From Corynebacterium amycolatum SK46 (GTDB taxonomy: Bacteria; Actinomycetota; Actinomycetes; Mycobacteriales; Mycobacteriaceae), in assembly GCF_000173655.1 (NCBI RefSeq), contig NZ_ABZU01000014.1:1-54350 (forward strand): a DNA stretch of 54,350 bases, read 5' to 3'. Made by a program: the position numbers and the translations under genes. The notes below the pieces were generated by a model that was given only the letters and a program-made list of their open reading frames with translations, was not told where the DNA came from and did no database searches. Below are positions 26,687 through 38,152 of this stretch, in pieces (position 1 is the first letter of the stretch; the number at the start of each line of letters is the position of its first letter).

Positions 26687-27574
26687 CTAGCTGTAGACGC
26701 CGCGCTCGAGAGTGTCGCACTGAGACATCTTTCCTGACTTGTAGCCGGTGAGGAATGCCTTCGTGCGCTGCTCGGCCGAGCCGTGGGTCCAGGAGTCCGG
26801 TTGAACACCACCGCCGGAATGCTGCTGGATGGTGTCATCGCCAATGGCCTTTGTAGTTTTGAGGGCATCGGCAACCTGCTCGTCGGAAAGCGGTTCGAGG
26901 ATTGCGTCCGGCCCCTTGTCCGCGTAATGAGCCCAGATTCCCGCGTAGCAGTCGGCCTGCAGCTCGATCTTTACAGCGTCGGAATCGGGGCCCGGTTCGT
27001 TGTAGTTGCTGCGGCCGAGGGTGCCCTCCAACTTCTGGATGTGATGTCCGAATTCGTGGGCCACGACGTATTCCTGTGCGAGAGGCCCGTTGCCTCCGCC
27101 CATGCGCTCCAGGGTGCTAAAGAACTCCGTGTCGAAGTAGGCCGTTTGATCGGCGGGGCAGTAGAACGGGCCGGTGGATGAGGACGCTGCGCCACAGCCC
27201 GACTGAGTGGAGCCTTCAAAGAGGACTAGACCTGGGTTCGTGTACTCGATGCCAGCCTGTGCGGGGAGCTGTTCTTCCCAGACTCGGTCGACCGAAATAC
27301 CGGTGAATTCCATGCGGCAATCGATGCGGCTGTTGGCATCTTCGCCGGTCTTGCAAGGATCCTCACCAGGGGACTGCTGTGCAGTTTGTGAGGACTGGTT
27401 GTTCTGGGCACCCGTCAGCTGTCCCAATTGTCCCGGGTCACCGCCGAGAAGTAAGTACAGGCCAATGAGGACAAGGCCGCCGATGCCGCCGCCGCCTACT
27501 GCAATAGCGCGGCCACCGCCCGAGCGTCGCTCGGCACGAGCCGAGCTCTTTTGGAAGTCATTCCGGAAGGTCAT
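26687..27574 (-). CDS. Membrane-anchored neutral zinc metallopeptidase (YpfJ-like)
   Basis: This 295-residue protein has an N-terminal basic segment and one transmembrane helix (about 25-43), a Gln/Ser-rich linker, then a metallopeptidase domain with VVAHEFGHHIQ (HEXXH zinc motif). The later ELQADCYAGIWAHY contains the third-ligand Glu region typical of this family (PF04228). It would act outside the membrane; substrates are unknown. Paired Cys residues (DPCKTGED, SRIDCRM, SGCGAA, FYCPAD) suggest disulfides. Confidence 0.9.
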   Translation of the reverse strand: MTFRNDFQKSSARAERRSGGGRAIAVGGGGIGGLVLIGLYLLLGGDPGQLGQLTGAQNNQSSQTAQQSPGEDPCKTGEDANSRIDCRMEFTGISVDRVWEEQLPAQAGIEYTNPGLVLFEGSTQSGCGAASSSTGPFYCPADQTAYFDTEFFSTLERMGGGNGPLAQEYVVAHEFGHHIQKLEGTLGRSNYNEPGPDSDAVKIELQADCYAGIWAHYADKGPDAILEPLSDEQVADALKTTKAIGDDTIQQHSGGGVQPDSWTHGSAEQRTKAFLTGYKSGKMSQCDTLERGVYS

Positions 27575-27772
27575 AGGAGTAAGACTATTGCAAAGGGTGC
27601 GGAAAACGGGCCATTGAATAGCGCTGCGTCAAAGTTTCCGTATGTAAGTCAACGTCAGGGCCTACGAAAATACTTGTCTAAGTGAGTACATGAAGCCCGA
27701 GGTAAACCCAAGGCGATGACTGGTAATAGGCAAAATAGCTGGGGTCTTCTTCTCACCTTTATGGCTTCAAGG

Positions 27773-27778
27773 TAGACT
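27773..27778 (+). promoter_or_regulatory. Candidate -10 box of aspS
   Basis: TAGACT lies 73 nt before the aspS GTG in the 271-nt gap to the divergent peptidase gene. The same hexamer occurs before alaS at 32543-32548. No clear -35 is seen. Confidence 0.35.
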
Positions 27779-27845
27779 ACACGGACGAAACCGCTATCCA
27801 CAGCGTTAATCCCTATAGCACCAATTTTGGAAGGACCAATTCGCA

Positions 27846-29675
27846 GTGCTTCGTACGCATCTTGCCGGAGACCTCCGCGCTGACCTCGCCGGCAGCACAG
27901 TAACCCTGACCGGTTGGGTAGGACGCCGCCGTGACCATGGTGGCGTGATCTTTATCGACATGCGTGACCGCTCCGGTTACGCTCAGGTTGTGTTCCGCAA
28001 CAGCGAAGTTGCTGAGCGTGCACACCACCTGCGCAGCGAGTACTGCATTCAGGTCACCGGTGTCGTTGAAAAGCGCCCGGAGGGCTCCGAAAACCCGAAC
28101 CTGGCATCGGGTGAAATTGAGGTCAATGTCACGGAGCTGACCATCCTCAACGAGTCGGCGGCATTGCCGTTCCAGCTCGAGGATGTTGGAACTTCTGGCA
28201 CTGTGGGCGAAGAAGCCCGCCTGAAGTACCGCTACCTAGACCTGCGCCGTGAAGGCCCGGCCAAGATTATGCGTCTCCGTGCGGCGGTCAACCGCGCAGC
28301 CCGTAAGGTGCTGGACAGTCACGACTTCACGGAAATTGAGACTCCGACGTTGACTCGCTCTACGCCGGAAGGCGCTCGTGACTTCGTGGTGCCGGCTCGT
28401 TTGAAGCCGGGCACTTTCTACGCACTGCCGCAGTCCCCGCAGCTGTTCAAGCAGCTGCTTATGGTCGCGGGCATGGAGCGCTACTACCAGATCGCCCGCT
28501 GCTACCGCGATGAGGACTTCCGCGCTGACCGCCAGCCGGAGTTCACTCAGCTCGACGTTGAGATGAGCTTCGCCGAGCAGGACGATGTCATTGCGCTGGC
28601 AGAAGAGATTCTGGTTGCTATCTTCGCCGAGGCCGGTGTCACTGTTCAGACTCCGATTCCACGCATGACCTTCAAGGAGGCCATGGAGAAGTACGGTTCT
28701 GACAAGCCGGACTTGCGCTTCGACATTCCGCTGGTGGAGTGCACCGAGTTCTTCAAGGACACCACTTTCCGCGTCTTCCAGAACGACTACGTCGGTGCGG
28801 TCGTGATGGACGGAGGCGCTTCGCAGCCTCGTCGTCAGCTCGACGCCTGGCAGGATTGGGCCCGCCAGCGCGGCGCAAAGGGCCTGGCCTACATCCTCGT
28901 TGGGGAGGACGGCACTCTGGGCGGCCCGGTCGCCAAGAACATTACTGACGCAGAGCGTGAAGGTATCGCGGCGCACGTCGGCGCGAAGCCCGGTGACTGC
29001 ATCTTCTTCGCTGCCGGTGACGCTAAGAGCTCCCGTGCACTGCTGGGTGCCGCTCGTGGAGAGATTGCCAAGAAGCTCGGCCTGATCAAGGAAGGCGACT
29101 GGGCATTCACCTGGGTCGTCGACGCACCGTTGTTTGAGCCGGCTGCCGACGCCACTGCTTCCGGTGACGTTGCCCTGGGCCACTCCCAGTGGACTGCTGT
29201 GCACCACGCCTTCACCTCGCCGAAGCCGGAGCATATGGATACCTTCGACAAGGATCCTGGTAACGCTCTGGCTTACGCCTACGACATCGTCTGCAACGGC
29301 AACGAAATTGGTGGCGGCTCCATTCGTATTCACCGCCCAGATGTTCAGAAGCGCGTCTTCGACGTTATGGGCATCGGCGAGGAAGAGGCACAGGAGCAGT
29401 TCGGATTCCTGCTGGACGCCTTCCAGTACGGCGCTCCGCCGCACGGTGGTATTGCATTCGGTTGGGACCGTATCGTTTCCCTGTTGGCCGGCGTTGACTC
29501 CATTCGCGAAGTTATCGCCTTCCCGAAGTCCGGTGGCGGCGTTGACCCGTTGACTGACGCCCCGACTCCGATTACCGCTCAGCAGCGCAAGGAGACCGGT
29601 ATCGACTTCAAGCCGAAGCCAAAGCCGAAGGCAGATGGCGCTAAGGCGGCAGCCGACGCAGGCGACAGCAAGTAA
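27846..29675 (+). CDS. aspS: Aspartate--tRNA ligase
   Basis: A bacterial-type class II synthetase of 609 residues. The N-terminal OB-fold anticodon domain contains [23 protein letters not shown]; motif 2 is [19 protein letters not shown]; the large GAD insertion domain lies around 290-420; motif 3 is [16 protein letters not shown] Lys/Pro-rich tail ends the protein. GTG start after GGAAGG. In actinobacteria that lack AsnRS this enzyme is often non-discriminating (also charging tRNA-Asn with Asp for GatCAB); the window does not show which applies. Confidence 0.97.
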   Translation: MLRTHLAGDLRADLAGSTVTLTGWVGRRRDHGGVIFIDMRDRSGYAQVVFRNSEVAERAHHLRSEYCIQVTGVVEKRPEGSENPNLASGEIEVNVTELTILNESAALPFQLEDVGTSGTVGEEARLKYRYLDLRREGPAKIMRLRAAVNRAARKVLDSHDFTEIETPTLTRSTPEGARDFVVPARLKPGTFYALPQSPQLFKQLLMVAGMERYYQIARCYRDEDFRADRQPEFTQLDVEMSFAEQDDVIALAEEILVAIFAEAGVTVQTPIPRMTFKEAMEKYGSDKPDLRFDIPLVECTEFFKDTTFRVFQNDYVGAVVMDGGASQPRRQLDAWQDWARQRGAKGLAYILVGEDGTLGGPVAKNITDAEREGIAAHVGAKPGDCIFFAAGDAKSSRALLGAARGEIAKKLGLIKEGDWAFTWVVDAPLFEPAADATASGDVALGHSQWTAVHHAFTSPKPEHMDTFDKDPGNALAYAYDIVCNGNEIGGGSIRIHRPDVQKRVFDVMGIGEEEAQEQFGFLLDAFQYGAPPHGGIAFGWDRIVSLLAGVDSIREVIAFPKSGGGVDPLTDAPTPITAQQRKETGIDFKPKPKPKADGAKAAADAGDSK

Positions 29676-29822
29676 ACAAAGAAATCACATTGCGAGGAAT
29701 GTGATCTGCCACTCCAGCTTGGACAGCGCGAGCGGGATCAATTCCTCCTAACCAAGGCGGTACGGGCCACAACACACCATCCGTATCGCCTGACTGAAAC
29801 TGGCTCATTGAAAGGGCATTCA

Positions 29823-31004
29823 ATGGAGTACTCGGACGACGCTGCAGCAGAGGTTGACAGCGTAGTTAAAGATGCAGAGACACTGCTTTCCGCACGATTC
29901 GGCGGCACTCCAGTGTTGTCGGATCCAGAAGTACTTACAGGCCAGTCAAACGCTTTGGTTGTCCGCGTGCGGGTCGCCACAAATCCCTTTATGCAGGAGC
30001 GCACGGTCGTCGTAAAGCAGATTCCTAGGACGACTGACGACGTCGATCCTGCCGTTTTACGGGAAGTTGTGGCGTACCAGTTCATCAATACGCTGCCTGA
30101 CGACGTTCGCCCGGGGCCTCAGCTTCTTGCTTACGATGTTTCAAAGCAGCTTTTGGTTCTCAGCGACGTCGGTGTCGTGGAAACTCTTGCGGACGTACTC
30201 TTTCGTGGCGATGAAGAGCGTCGATTGCGCGCGTTCCGCAGCCTCGGCGCGTCGCTGGGGCGGATGCATATTCACACGCACACCCGCGAAGAGGGGTTTG
30301 AGACCCTGCGTCGTCGTATGTGGGTGAAGAACAAGGTCGATCGCGAGGCACTCGAGGCGCGTGACCACGGCATTGTGTCGGGAATTCGCTTTGGCATGCG
30401 AGCTATCGAGGGTTCCGGCATTCCTGTTCCCGACGCTGTGCGCTCTTTCGGCGAGGATGCTGCTCGTCGAATTGAGAAGGGCACGCATAGGGCGTTTACG
30501 CCGTTTGACCTCGCCCCGGACAATATTCTGCTGGCGGACAAGGTCCAGTTCCTCGACTATGAGTGGGCTGGTTACCGCGATGTCATCTTCGACGTGGCCA
30601 GCGTCGTCGCGGGCTTCCCGCTGCACGTTTTCGTGGAGCGCCCATCTGAGGCAGAGGTAGACGTGTTTGTCCGTGCCTGGATGGAAGAGATTCGTGACCA
30701 TTGGTATCGCGGCACGAGCGACCGCCGTTTGATGGCGTTCATTGCTGCGGCGTTGCTCGGTTGGTTTTTCATCTCTGCAACGGTTTCCTTCTTCGGTTCT
30801 CCGAAGCAAGCGCTGTGGGTGGGGCATGAAGGACGCACGGATCTGAAACCGGAAGTTGGCGGCTCAGCACTGGAGCGGCGCGACATGGCTAACACGGCTC
30901 GCGCCATTGCGCAGTTCGCCCATAAGTGTGAGGACGATCGTGCCGACGAGCTGGAACAGTTCGCGCATGCTGTAATTGATTTCTTAGAGGAAGAGGAAGG
31001 CTAG
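29823..31004 (+). CDS. Aminoglycoside phosphotransferase/kinase-like protein
   Basis: This 393-residue protein has a protein-kinase-like (APH/CHK) fold. The ATP-binding lobe contains TVVVKQI with the likely Lys; the catalytic loop is [12 protein letters not shown], where Asp and Asn of the usual HGDXXXXN are kept but the His-Gly before the Asp is Pro-Phe; the metal-binding Asp is in FLDYEWAG. The intact Asp/Asn/Asp suggests a working small-molecule kinase, perhaps of a sugar or choline-like compound. The ATG at 29823 follows GAAAGGG. It lies between aspS and rarA. One copy of the recurrent 11-mer is inside (30008-30018). Substrate unknown. Confidence 0.75.
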   Translation: MEYSDDAAAEVDSVVKDAETLLSARFGGTPVLSDPEVLTGQSNALVVRVRVATNPFMQERTVVVKQIPRTTDDVDPAVLREVVAYQFINTLPDDVRPGPQLLAYDVSKQLLVLSDVGVVETLADVLFRGDEERRLRAFRSLGASLGRMHIHTHTREEGFETLRRRMWVKNKVDREALEARDHGIVSGIRFGMRAIEGSGIPVPDAVRSFGEDAARRIEKGTHRAFTPFDLAPDNILLADKVQFLDYEWAGYRDVIFDVASVVAGFPLHVFVERPSEAEVDVFVRAWMEEIRDHWYRGTSDRRLMAFIAAALLGWFFISATVSFFGSPKQALWVGHEGRTDLKPEVGGSALERRDMANTARAIAQFAHKCEDDRADELEQFAHAVIDFLEEEEG

Positions 31005-31011
31005 GGCACAC

Positions 31012-32478
31012 GTGGCGGATCCGAATAAGCTGCCGTCAGGCGGTGCAAACGGCTCCGCCGATGACGCACCAGGGCTTTTCGACGAGTCTTCGGTCACCAG
31101 CCCTACAGCGGCCAAGAGCCAAGGTCGGAGTGCGGGGCCAGGAAGCACTGGCCTGAACTCCGATGCGAGCGCCTATTTTCACCCAGGTGCACACGCGCCA
31201 TTGGCGGTTCGAATGCGACCGCGAAACCTCGATGAAGTCGTTGGTCAAGACCACCTGTTAGCCCCCGGAGCACCGTTGCGCCGTCTGGTTGAAGGTGGCG
31301 GCGACACCTCCGTTATTCTGTTCGGCCCTCCTGGAACAGGCAAGACCACTCTCGCCAGTTTGATTTCCGCGGCGACTGGACGACACTTTGAAGCGCTTTC
31401 CGCGCTTAATGCCGGGGTGAAGGAAGTGCGTGCGGTTATCGATACTGCTCGTCGCACACTCGTTAACCAGGGCATTCAAACGGTGCTCTTCATCGACGAG
31501 GTGCACCGTTTTTCCAAGACTCAGCAGGATGCCCTGTTGAGTGCCGTGGAAAACCGGATTGTCCTTCTCGTCGCGGCAACGACGGAAAACCCATCCTTCT
31601 CGGTGGTGTCCCCGTTGCTCAGTCGGTCACTTCTGTTGCAGTTGCAGCCACTGGATGACGGAGCCGTCGGCACGCTCATTGATCGAGCACTTACTGATGA
31701 GCGAGGCCTCAATGGTCGCGTCAGTATGACAGACGATGCACGCAAACAGCTCATTGCGCTGGCAGCTGGTGATGCCCGTCGTTCCCTCACGTACCTCGAG
31801 GCAGCCGCGGAAGCCGTAGCCGATGGTGAGCAGATTACCGCCGAGTCGCTTGCCAATTCGATCAACCGGGCCGTGGTTCGCTATGACCGCGATGGCGACC
31901 AGCATTACGACGTCACCAGCGCGTTTATTAAGTCCGTTCGCGGATCTGATGTCGATGCTGCCCTGCATTACCTGGCGCGGATGATTGAGGGTGGGGAAGA
32001 CCCACGGTTTATTGCCCGCCGAATCGTAATTTTGGCCAGCGAAGACATCGGTATGGCCGACCCGACAGCTCTGCAAACCGCCGTCGCCGCGGCGCAGGCA
32101 GTTGCCTTGATAGGGATGCCGGAAGCCCGGCTGACGCTGGCGCAGGCCACGATTCACTTGGCCACGGCACCAAAATCCAATTCGGTCATAAGCGCTATCG
32201 ACGGGGCGTTGAAGGATGTACGTTCCGGGAAGACCGGGCCGGTGCCACCGCATTTGCGCGACGGACATTACAGCGGGGCTAAGGATCTTGGCCACGCGGT
32301 GGACTATATCTACCCGCACAATGACCCCATGGGCGTTGTTGCCCAACAGTATCCACCAGACCAGTTGGTGGGCACTGATTATTTCGTCCCATCCAACCAC
32401 GGTCGTGAAAACGGCATGGCTGAATACCTCGGACGCATTCGCCGAATTATCCGGGGGAGGCGCCGGAAATCGAAGTAG
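31012..32478 (+). CDS. rarA: Replication-associated recombination ATPase RarA (MgsA)
   Basis: An AAA+ protein (488 residues) related to RuvB and clamp loaders that acts at stalled replication forks. Walker A is [10 protein letters not shown], Walker B is [11 protein letters not shown], sensor 1 is in [18 protein letters not shown]. The C-terminal tetramerisation region (about 290-470) contains [31 protein letters not shown] family sequence. A 60-residue polar N-terminal extension precedes the core. GTG start, seven bases after the kinase-like gene. Confidence 0.95.
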   Translation: MADPNKLPSGGANGSADDAPGLFDESSVTSPTAAKSQGRSAGPGSTGLNSDASAYFHPGAHAPLAVRMRPRNLDEVVGQDHLLAPGAPLRRLVEGGGDTSVILFGPPGTGKTTLASLISAATGRHFEALSALNAGVKEVRAVIDTARRTLVNQGIQTVLFIDEVHRFSKTQQDALLSAVENRIVLLVAATTENPSFSVVSPLLSRSLLLQLQPLDDGAVGTLIDRALTDERGLNGRVSMTDDARKQLIALAAGDARRSLTYLEAAAEAVADGEQITAESLANSINRAVVRYDRDGDQHYDVTSAFIKSVRGSDVDAALHYLARMIEGGEDPRFIARRIVILASEDIGMADPTALQTAVAAAQAVALIGMPEARLTLAQATIHLATAPKSNSVISAIDGALKDVRSGKTGPVPPHLRDGHYSGAKDLGHAVDYIYPHNDPMGVVAQQYPPDQLVGTDYFVPSNHGRENGMAEYLGRIRRIIRGRRRKSK

Positions 32479-32606
32479 GCGAGATCGGTTGGAATCTACG
32501 GGGTGCCGGTGGGGTGGTTTTAAAGTTGCTCGAACCGAGCGGGTAGACTGCTAGTTTTGTATTAAACATCTCGGACGCTCGACGTGAAACGAGGAAGTAG
32601 AACACC

Positions 32607-35267
32607 GTGCAGACTCATGAAATTCGAAATCGCTTCATCCAGCATTTCGTAAAGGCGGGACACACCGAGGTCCCCAGCGCCTCTCTGGTTTTGGATGACC
32701 CGAACCTGCTGTTTGTTAATGCCGGCATGGTGCCGTTCAAGCCCTACTTCCTCGGCAATGAGACTCCGGACTTCTCCACCGCGACCTCAATTCAGAAGTG
32801 CGTGCGCACACTGGACATTGAAGAGGTGGGTATCACCACCCGCCACAACACCTTCTTCCAGATGGCGGGTAACTTCTCATTCGGAAATTACTTCAAGGAA
32901 GGTGCCATCACTCATGCATGGAGCCTTCTGACTGGTGCTGTTGAGGACGGCGGCTTTGGCATCCCGGCTGAGAAGCTGTGGGTGACAGTTTACCTCGATG
33001 ACGATGAGGCCCATGACATCTGGCATGAGAAGGTTGGCGTGCCGGAGGAGCGCATTCAGCGCCGAGGTATGGCGGACAACTACTGGTCTATGGGTGTGCC
33101 TGGCCCGTGTGGTCCGTGCTCAGAGATTTTCTACGACCGCGGCCCGGAGTACGGTGCTGATGGTGGCCCAGAGGCGGACGAGGATCGCTACATCGAGATT
33201 TGGAACCTCGTCTTCATGGAAAACGAGCGTGGCGAAGGAACAGGCAAGGACTCTTTCGAGATTCTTGGCCCGCTGCCGAAGAAGAACATCGATACCGGTA
33301 TGGGTATCGAGCGCGTTGCTTTCCTGCTGCAGGGTGTCGACAACGTGTACGAAACCGACCTTCTGCGTCCGGTTATCGATGAGGCGGAGAAGCTTACCGG
33401 TTCGAAGTACAGCTCGAACCACCAGGACAACATCCGTTTCCGCGTCATCGCTGACCACAGCCGCACCGGATTGATGCTGATGCTTGACGGTGTCACTCCG
33501 TCGAACTCCGATCGTGGCTATATCCTGCGTCGCCTGCTGCGCCGCATTATCCGCTCTGCGCGCCTGCTGGGCGCTAACGGTCCGGTACTGGAGAAGCTGA
33601 TTGGTATTGCGGCCGAGACCATGACCCCGTCGTACCCAGAGATCGCGGAGAACTGGAACCGTATTCGCCGCGTCGCCGTCGCCGAGGAAAAGGCCTTCAC
33701 CAAGACGCTGTCTGCCGGTGAAGAGCTTTTCGAGCGCGCTGCCACCAAGGCCAAGGCAGAGGGGAAAACCGTTCTATCCGGGCACGATGCCTTCACCCTG
33801 CATGACACCCACGGCTTCCCAATCGACCTGACCATCGAAATGGCCGAAGAAGCTGGCCTGACCATCGACCGTGAGGAATTCGATCGCGAGATGGCTGAGC
33901 AGCGTGCGCGTGCGAAGGCCGATAGCCAGGCAAAGAAGCAGTCGCACACCGACCTGCACGTCTACCGCGAGTTCATCGATGAACACCCGACGTCCTTCAC
34001 TGGTTACGATCGGCTTGCCGACGAATCCACGATTCTCGGCATCATTGCTGATGGCCAGAAGCAGTCGTTTGCCGCAGAGGGCGATGAGATTGAGGTTATC
34101 CTCGATCGCACTCCGCTCTACGCCGAGGCCGGAGGCCAGCTGGCTGACCGCGGTCGCATCGTGACTGATTCCGGCGCTGTGGTCCACATCAACGATGTCC
34201 AAAAGGTGGGCAAGAAGCTGTGGCTACACAAGGGCATCGTCACCGCCGGTGAGTTCACTCCAGGAGTGTCCGCTGAAGCTTTGGTCGACGAGCAGTGGCG
34301 TCACGGTGCTCGTCAGGCACACACTGCAACTCACTTGATTCACGGTGCTCTGCGTCAGGTACTGGGGGATACTGTAACTCAGGCTGGTTCCATGAATAAG
34401 CCGGGCTACCTCCGTTTCGACTTCAAGTACGGTGAGCAGCTCACACCGGAACAGCTCCGTGAGATTGAGCAGATTACCAATGAGGCTGTCGACAACGACT
34501 GGGCTGTCAATACTGCCGAGATGCCGTTGGAAGAGGCCAAGGCCACGGGCGCCATGGCATTGTTCAATGAGAACTACGGCGACATCGTCCGCGTTGTCGA
34601 GGTCGGAGGCCCGTTCTCAATTGAGCTGTGTGGCGGTACTCATGTTTCGCATTCCTCGCAGATTGGTCCGGTAGCTGTGCTGGGCGAGTCTTCTGTCGGA
34701 TCGGGCGTGCGCCGAATTGAGGCCTACTCGGGTATGGATTCCTTCCGCTACCTGTCCACTGAACGCCTCCTGGCTGAGCGACTGGCCACTGAATTCAAGG
34801 CTCCGTCTGCTGAGCTGCCAGACCGCATTGCAGCACTGGCTGAGAAGCTGAAGGCTGCAGAGAAGCAGCTCGCTGATTTCAAGGCCGGCCAGCTGCTGGC
34901 CAATGCTGCGTCTCACCTGGAGTCCGCTCGCACCATCGGCGATGTCACCTACCTCGGCCTTAAGCTTCCCGACGGTACGGAGATGAAGGACATCCGTTCG
35001 CTGGCTAATGACTTGGCGAAGCGACTTGGGGATCGCCCAAGCGTCATTGCGCTGATTTCCAACGCCAGCGGCAAGGTTCCGTTTGCGGCCTCGGTTTCGG
35101 ATGAAGCCGTCAATCGCGGTATTAAGGCCGGCGATTTGGTGAAGCTAATGGGTGCCGAGGTCGGCGGCAAGGGCGGCGGTAAACCGGCAATGGCACAGGG
35201 CTCCGGCTCTGATGCCTCCGGTATCGACGCGGCATTGGCCGCTGTTGAGGCCGAACTGTCCAAGTAG
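32607..35267 (+). CDS. alaS: Alanine--tRNA ligase
   Basis: AlaRS (886 residues) has the N-terminal class II core ([18 protein letters not shown], motif 2 in the [21 protein letters not shown] region), a middle tRNA-recognition domain, an editing domain with [11 protein letters not shown] and [13 protein letters not shown] (the zinc-binding HXXXH and C/H residues that clear Ser/Gly-tRNA-Ala), and a C-terminal dimerisation domain with coiled coil and [15 protein letters not shown]. Length is normal. GTG start with GAGGAAG upstream. TAGACT at 32543-32548 may be its -10 box. Confidence 0.97.
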   Translation: MQTHEIRNRFIQHFVKAGHTEVPSASLVLDDPNLLFVNAGMVPFKPYFLGNETPDFSTATSIQKCVRTLDIEEVGITTRHNTFFQMAGNFSFGNYFKEGAITHAWSLLTGAVEDGGFGIPAEKLWVTVYLDDDEAHDIWHEKVGVPEERIQRRGMADNYWSMGVPGPCGPCSEIFYDRGPEYGADGGPEADEDRYIEIWNLVFMENERGEGTGKDSFEILGPLPKKNIDTGMGIERVAFLLQGVDNVYETDLLRPVIDEAEKLTGSKYSSNHQDNIRFRVIADHSRTGLMLMLDGVTPSNSDRGYILRRLLRRIIRSARLLGANGPVLEKLIGIAAETMTPSYPEIAENWNRIRRVAVAEEKAFTKTLSAGEELFERAATKAKAEGKTVLSGHDAFTLHDTHGFPIDLTIEMAEEAGLTIDREEFDREMAEQRARAKADSQAKKQSHTDLHVYREFIDEHPTSFTGYDRLADESTILGIIADGQKQSFAAEGDEIEVILDRTPLYAEAGGQLADRGRIVTDSGAVVHINDVQKVGKKLWLHKGIVTAGEFTPGVSAEALVDEQWRHGARQAHTATHLIHGALRQVLGDTVTQAGSMNKPGYLRFDFKYGEQLTPEQLREIEQITNEAVDNDWAVNTAEMPLEEAKATGAMALFNENYGDIVRVVEVGGPFSIELCGGTHVSHSSQIGPVAVLGESSVGSGVRRIEAYSGMDSFRYLSTERLLAERLATEFKAPSAELPDRIAALAEKLKAAEKQLADFKAGQLLANAASHLESARTIGDVTYLGLKLPDGTEMKDIRSLANDLAKRLGDRPSVIALISNASGKVPFAASVSDEAVNRGIKAGDLVKLMGAEVGGKGGGKPAMAQGSGSDASGIDAALAAVEAELSK

Positions 35268-35304
35268 TCAATAAACGGCTGTGCTAACGGAAGAGCAGTA
35301 AAGA

Positions 35305-35808
35305 ATGGCTAAGCCCCGCATTGACACCCCCGGCCAGGATGATCCCGGTAGGGGTCGACGGCTCGGAATTGACGTCGGGGATGTCCGCGTTGGTGTCGCG
35401 GTCTCGGACCCCGACTGCATCCTGGCGACCCCAGTTGAAACAGTCACTCGAGCAACGGGGCGAAAAGATCCTGACGGGCCGGATATTGACCGGCTCGTGG
35501 AACTTGCCACTGAACTTGAGGTCGTCGAGATTGTTGTCGGCATGCCCCTTATGCTCGACGGCTCATTCGGGACTTCTGCGCGGAAAGCTACTGACGTTGG
35601 ATTCCGGCTGCAGCGTCGACTCGGTGACCGCGTCGTAGTCCATTACGCCGACGAGCGGATGACGACGGTAATGGCCCAATCGCGGCTGCACGCAGCAGGT
35701 ATTGATGTTAAGTCCGGGCGGAAGATTATTGACCAGGCTGCGGCAGTAGAAATTCTGCAGTCCTGGTTGGACAGACGGGCAAAAGCCTTGGACGGAATTA
35801 CCGACTAG
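35305..35808 (+). CDS. ruvX: Holliday junction resolvase-like nuclease RuvX/YqgF
   Basis: This 167-residue RNase H-fold protein has [17 protein letters not shown] with the first catalytic Asp, [11 protein letters not shown] with the second conserved region, and [10 protein letters not shown] and [14 protein letters not shown] at the end. The family processes the 5' end of pre-16S rRNA and may resolve junctions. It follows alaS and precedes mltG, the usual order in many bacteria. Confidence 0.94.
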   Translation: MAKPRIDTPGQDDPGRGRRLGIDVGDVRVGVAVSDPDCILATPVETVTRATGRKDPDGPDIDRLVELATELEVVEIVVGMPLMLDGSFGTSARKATDVGFRLQRRLGDRVVVHYADERMTTVMAQSRLHAAGIDVKSGRKIIDQAAAVEILQSWLDRRAKALDGITD

Positions 35809-35877
35809 GGGGGGCACACAAAAGTTACCGAAAGGTGACAATTCACCCGCCTTTGCGCAATTATTAAGTGTGTAATA

Positions 35878-35903
35878 CCTATGCACGTCTCTGCGTGCAT
35901 AGG
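35878..35903. repeat. Perfect hairpin between ruvX and mltG
   Basis: CCTATGCACG (35878-35887) and CGTGCATAGG (35894-35903) form a perfect 10-bp stem with loop TCTCTG. The following bases (ATTTGAAAAG) are not a T run, so it is at best an imperfect terminator. The gap 35809-36069 also holds a copy of the recurrent 11-mer (35960-35970). Confidence 0.55.
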
Positions 35904-35913
35904 ATTTGAAAAG

Positions 35914-35939
35914 TTGAAGTGGCGATTCACACCTACAAT
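35914..35939 (+). promoter_or_regulatory. Candidate mltG promoter
   Basis: TTGAAG (35914-35919) and TACAAT (35934-35939) resemble sigma-A boxes, but the 14-nt spacer is short. The -10 is good by itself and would give a leader of about 120 nt before mltG. Confidence 0.35.
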
Positions 35940-36069
35940 GCAACCTAGTGCTACGACTTCGTCGTAAAGCTATGTCGCACCAGTCGTTATCAGTCGCGTG
36001 TCGTACCCAAATGGGAAGACTTTTTGCTGATACCGATGGGAGAGTGAGTTGCATTCGAGGAGATTATTG

Positions 36070-37296
36070 ATGAGTAAAGACGCGCAGACTGCGCGCCGCA
36101 CTGGTAACGGCGGTGCCGACGGGGACCGCTCTGGTGCTCGCAGCGGTGGGACAAAGCCTCGAGTTCGTCACCGCCAAACGGCAGTGGCAATCAATGTGAC
36201 TTCTGTTCTGTTATGCGTGTTGGTCCTCGGAGTGATTGGCCTCGTCTGGAATCGTGGGGGCATTGTTGACGATTACGACGGCAAAGCTGAGGGTCCATTG
36301 ACGATTGTCGAGGTCAGTGAAGGAACATCACTTACTGATTTGTCCAACCAATTGGTGGAAAGCGGCGTTGTCAAGTCTTCCCGTGCGTTCATCCAGGCCG
36401 CGAATGAAAACTCTCATTCAAGTGAATTGCAGCCGGGTTTCTACCGACTCCACCAGCGGATGAAGGCCGACGAGACCGTCGAGGCTCTCCTGGATGTCGA
36501 AAATCAGGTCGGTACCGTTGACATTCCGACTGGCGCCCGTTTTGCCGATACCCGCATTGTGTCCTCATCGGATGTACGTAAGGGAATCTTCTCGCTTATT
36601 TCAGAGGCCACTTGTGTTGAGGACAATGACTGCGTGTCCAAGGCCGATCTCGAACGTGCTGCTGGCGAAGCCGATTTGGCCGCGCTCGGTGTTCCAGAAT
36701 GGGCACGGGACGCGGTAGCTGCGCGTGGCAACGACCCTCGTCGTCTTGAGGGACTCATTACGCCGGGTATTCATCACCTTGACCCGCAGCAGACGCCCGA
36801 ACAGATGCTGGCAAAATTGGTCAAGGAATCGGTGAAGAACTATGAGGACACAGGGATCATGGCTTCAGCGGACATGGTTGGTCTGTCTCCATACGAGCTG
36901 ATTACCGCAGCTTCTTTGATTCAGATGGAGTCGCCAGATGGCGACTTCGACAAGGTTGCTCGCGTTATTCTGAACCGTTTGGACGAACCGATGCAGCTGC
37001 AGTTCGACTCGACAGTCAACTACGACCTGCAAGATCAGGAAATCGCAACCACGGATGAGGACCGCGCGCGAAAGACCGCGTGGAACACCTACGCCAAGGA
37101 AGGGTTGCCGGAAACCCCGATTGCTTCGCCTTCCATCGAGGCGATTCGTGCCATGGAAAATCCGGCTGACGGCACCTGGCTGTACTTTGTCACGGTGGAC
37201 AAGGAAGGAAATACCGTCTTTAGCACGACCTTCGAAGAGCACGAGGCCGCTATCGACGAGTCTCGCAGCAATGGCGTGCTGGATTCCAACCGCTAA
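36070..37296 (+). CDS. mltG: Endolytic murein transglycosylase MltG (YceG)
   Basis: This 408-residue protein cuts nascent peptidoglycan strands at the membrane. A basic cytoplasmic N-terminus (about 1-40) precedes one transmembrane helix (about 41-60); a LysM-like subdomain follows (TIVEVSEGTSLTDLSNQLVESGVV), then the YceG domain with ITAASLIQMESPDGDFDKVARVILNRL, whose Glu in QMES aligns with the catalytic Glu, and LQFDSTVNYDL. ATG 36070 follows AGGAG by seven bases. In-frame ATG 36049 lies before that ribosome site and was rejected. Confidence 0.93.
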   Translation: MSKDAQTARRTGNGGADGDRSGARSGGTKPRVRHRQTAVAINVTSVLLCVLVLGVIGLVWNRGGIVDDYDGKAEGPLTIVEVSEGTSLTDLSNQLVESGVVKSSRAFIQAANENSHSSELQPGFYRLHQRMKADETVEALLDVENQVGTVDIPTGARFADTRIVSSSDVRKGIFSLISEATCVEDNDCVSKADLERAAGEADLAALGVPEWARDAVAARGNDPRRLEGLITPGIHHLDPQQTPEQMLAKLVKESVKNYEDTGIMASADMVGLSPYELITAASLIQMESPDGDFDKVARVILNRLDEPMQLQFDSTVNYDLQDQEIATTDEDRARKTAWNTYAKEGLPETPIASPSIEAIRAMENPADGTWLYFVTVDKEGNTVFSTTFEEHEAAIDESRSNGVLDSNR

Positions 37297-37310
37297 GAGG
37301 TAGAACTCCT

Positions 37311-38126
37311 ATGCCTATAACCCATCGCGCAGCCGTGCTGGGAGATCCGATTGATCACTCGTACTCGCCGGCTATTCACAACGCCGGTTACCGCGCTGCG
37401 GGAATGAATGACTGGCACTACGACCGCATTCGCTGCAACGCCGAAGAGCTTGCCGACGTCGTTGGTGGCGCAGACCCAAGTTTCCAGGGGTTTTCCGTCA
37501 CGATGCCCGGCAAGTTTGCCGCGCTGGACTTCGCCGATGAAGTCAGTGAGCGCGCACGGCTCATTGGTTCAGCGAACACCCTGGTCCGTCGTGATTCCGG
37601 CTGGTTTGCCGACAACACTGACGGTGACGGCGTATTGGGAGCACTGCGCGAGATTGACTGCACGAACGCACCACGTGGTCGCGCGGTTGTTGTTGGTGCC
37701 GGTGGCACGGCACGACCGGCACTTTGGGCGCTGTCGCAACTGGGGGTCAATCATGTCACCGTAGTAGCGCGCTCCGAGCGCGCATATGACATTGAACCGC
37801 TAGCTGCCGCGCTGGGGATGGAATTTGTTTGGGTGACTTTTGATGTTCCAAACCTGGCAGATATTGCAGGCAATGCCGACGTGCTGGTCTCCACGGTGCC
37901 GTCAGCCGCAATTGAATCGGTTGCTGGTTACCTCGCTCGAGCACCGAAGATTCTCGACGTCATTTACAATCCCTGGCCAACCCCGCTTGTGAAAGCAGCG
38001 GAACGCGGAGGGACACAGGCGGTCGGCGGACTGTCCATGTTGCTACATCAAGCGGTGGGACAGTTTGAGCAGTTCACTGGACGCACTCCCGATGTCGAGG
38101 CGATGCGCGCAGCGCTGCCGAAATAG
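37311..38126 (+). CDS. aroE: Shikimate dehydrogenase
   Basis: AroE (271 residues) reduces 3-dehydroshikimate with NADPH. The substrate site has GDPIDHSYSPAIHNAGYRAAG and SVTMPGKFAALDFADE (the catalytic Lys), the ANTLVRR and DNTDGDGVLGAL segments follow, and VVVGAGGTARPALWAL is the nucleotide-binding glycine motif. Length is usual. Fourteen bases after mltG; first of the aro genes here. Confidence 0.94.
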   Translation: MPITHRAAVLGDPIDHSYSPAIHNAGYRAAGMNDWHYDRIRCNAEELADVVGGADPSFQGFSVTMPGKFAALDFADEVSERARLIGSANTLVRRDSGWFADNTDGDGVLGALREIDCTNAPRGRAVVVGAGGTARPALWALSQLGVNHVTVVARSERAYDIEPLAAALGMEFVWVTFDVPNLADIAGNADVLVSTVPSAAIESVAGYLARAPKILDVIYNPWPTPLVKAAERGGTQAVGGLSMLLHQAVGQFEQFTGRTPDVEAMRAALPK

Positions 38127-38152
38127 CTCACACCCGTTACAATCCCACAGTT

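Noticed and set aside
28236..29444. 402-codon antisense frame within aspS
   Set aside because: A shadow of the strongly biased aspS coding strand; no domain seen.
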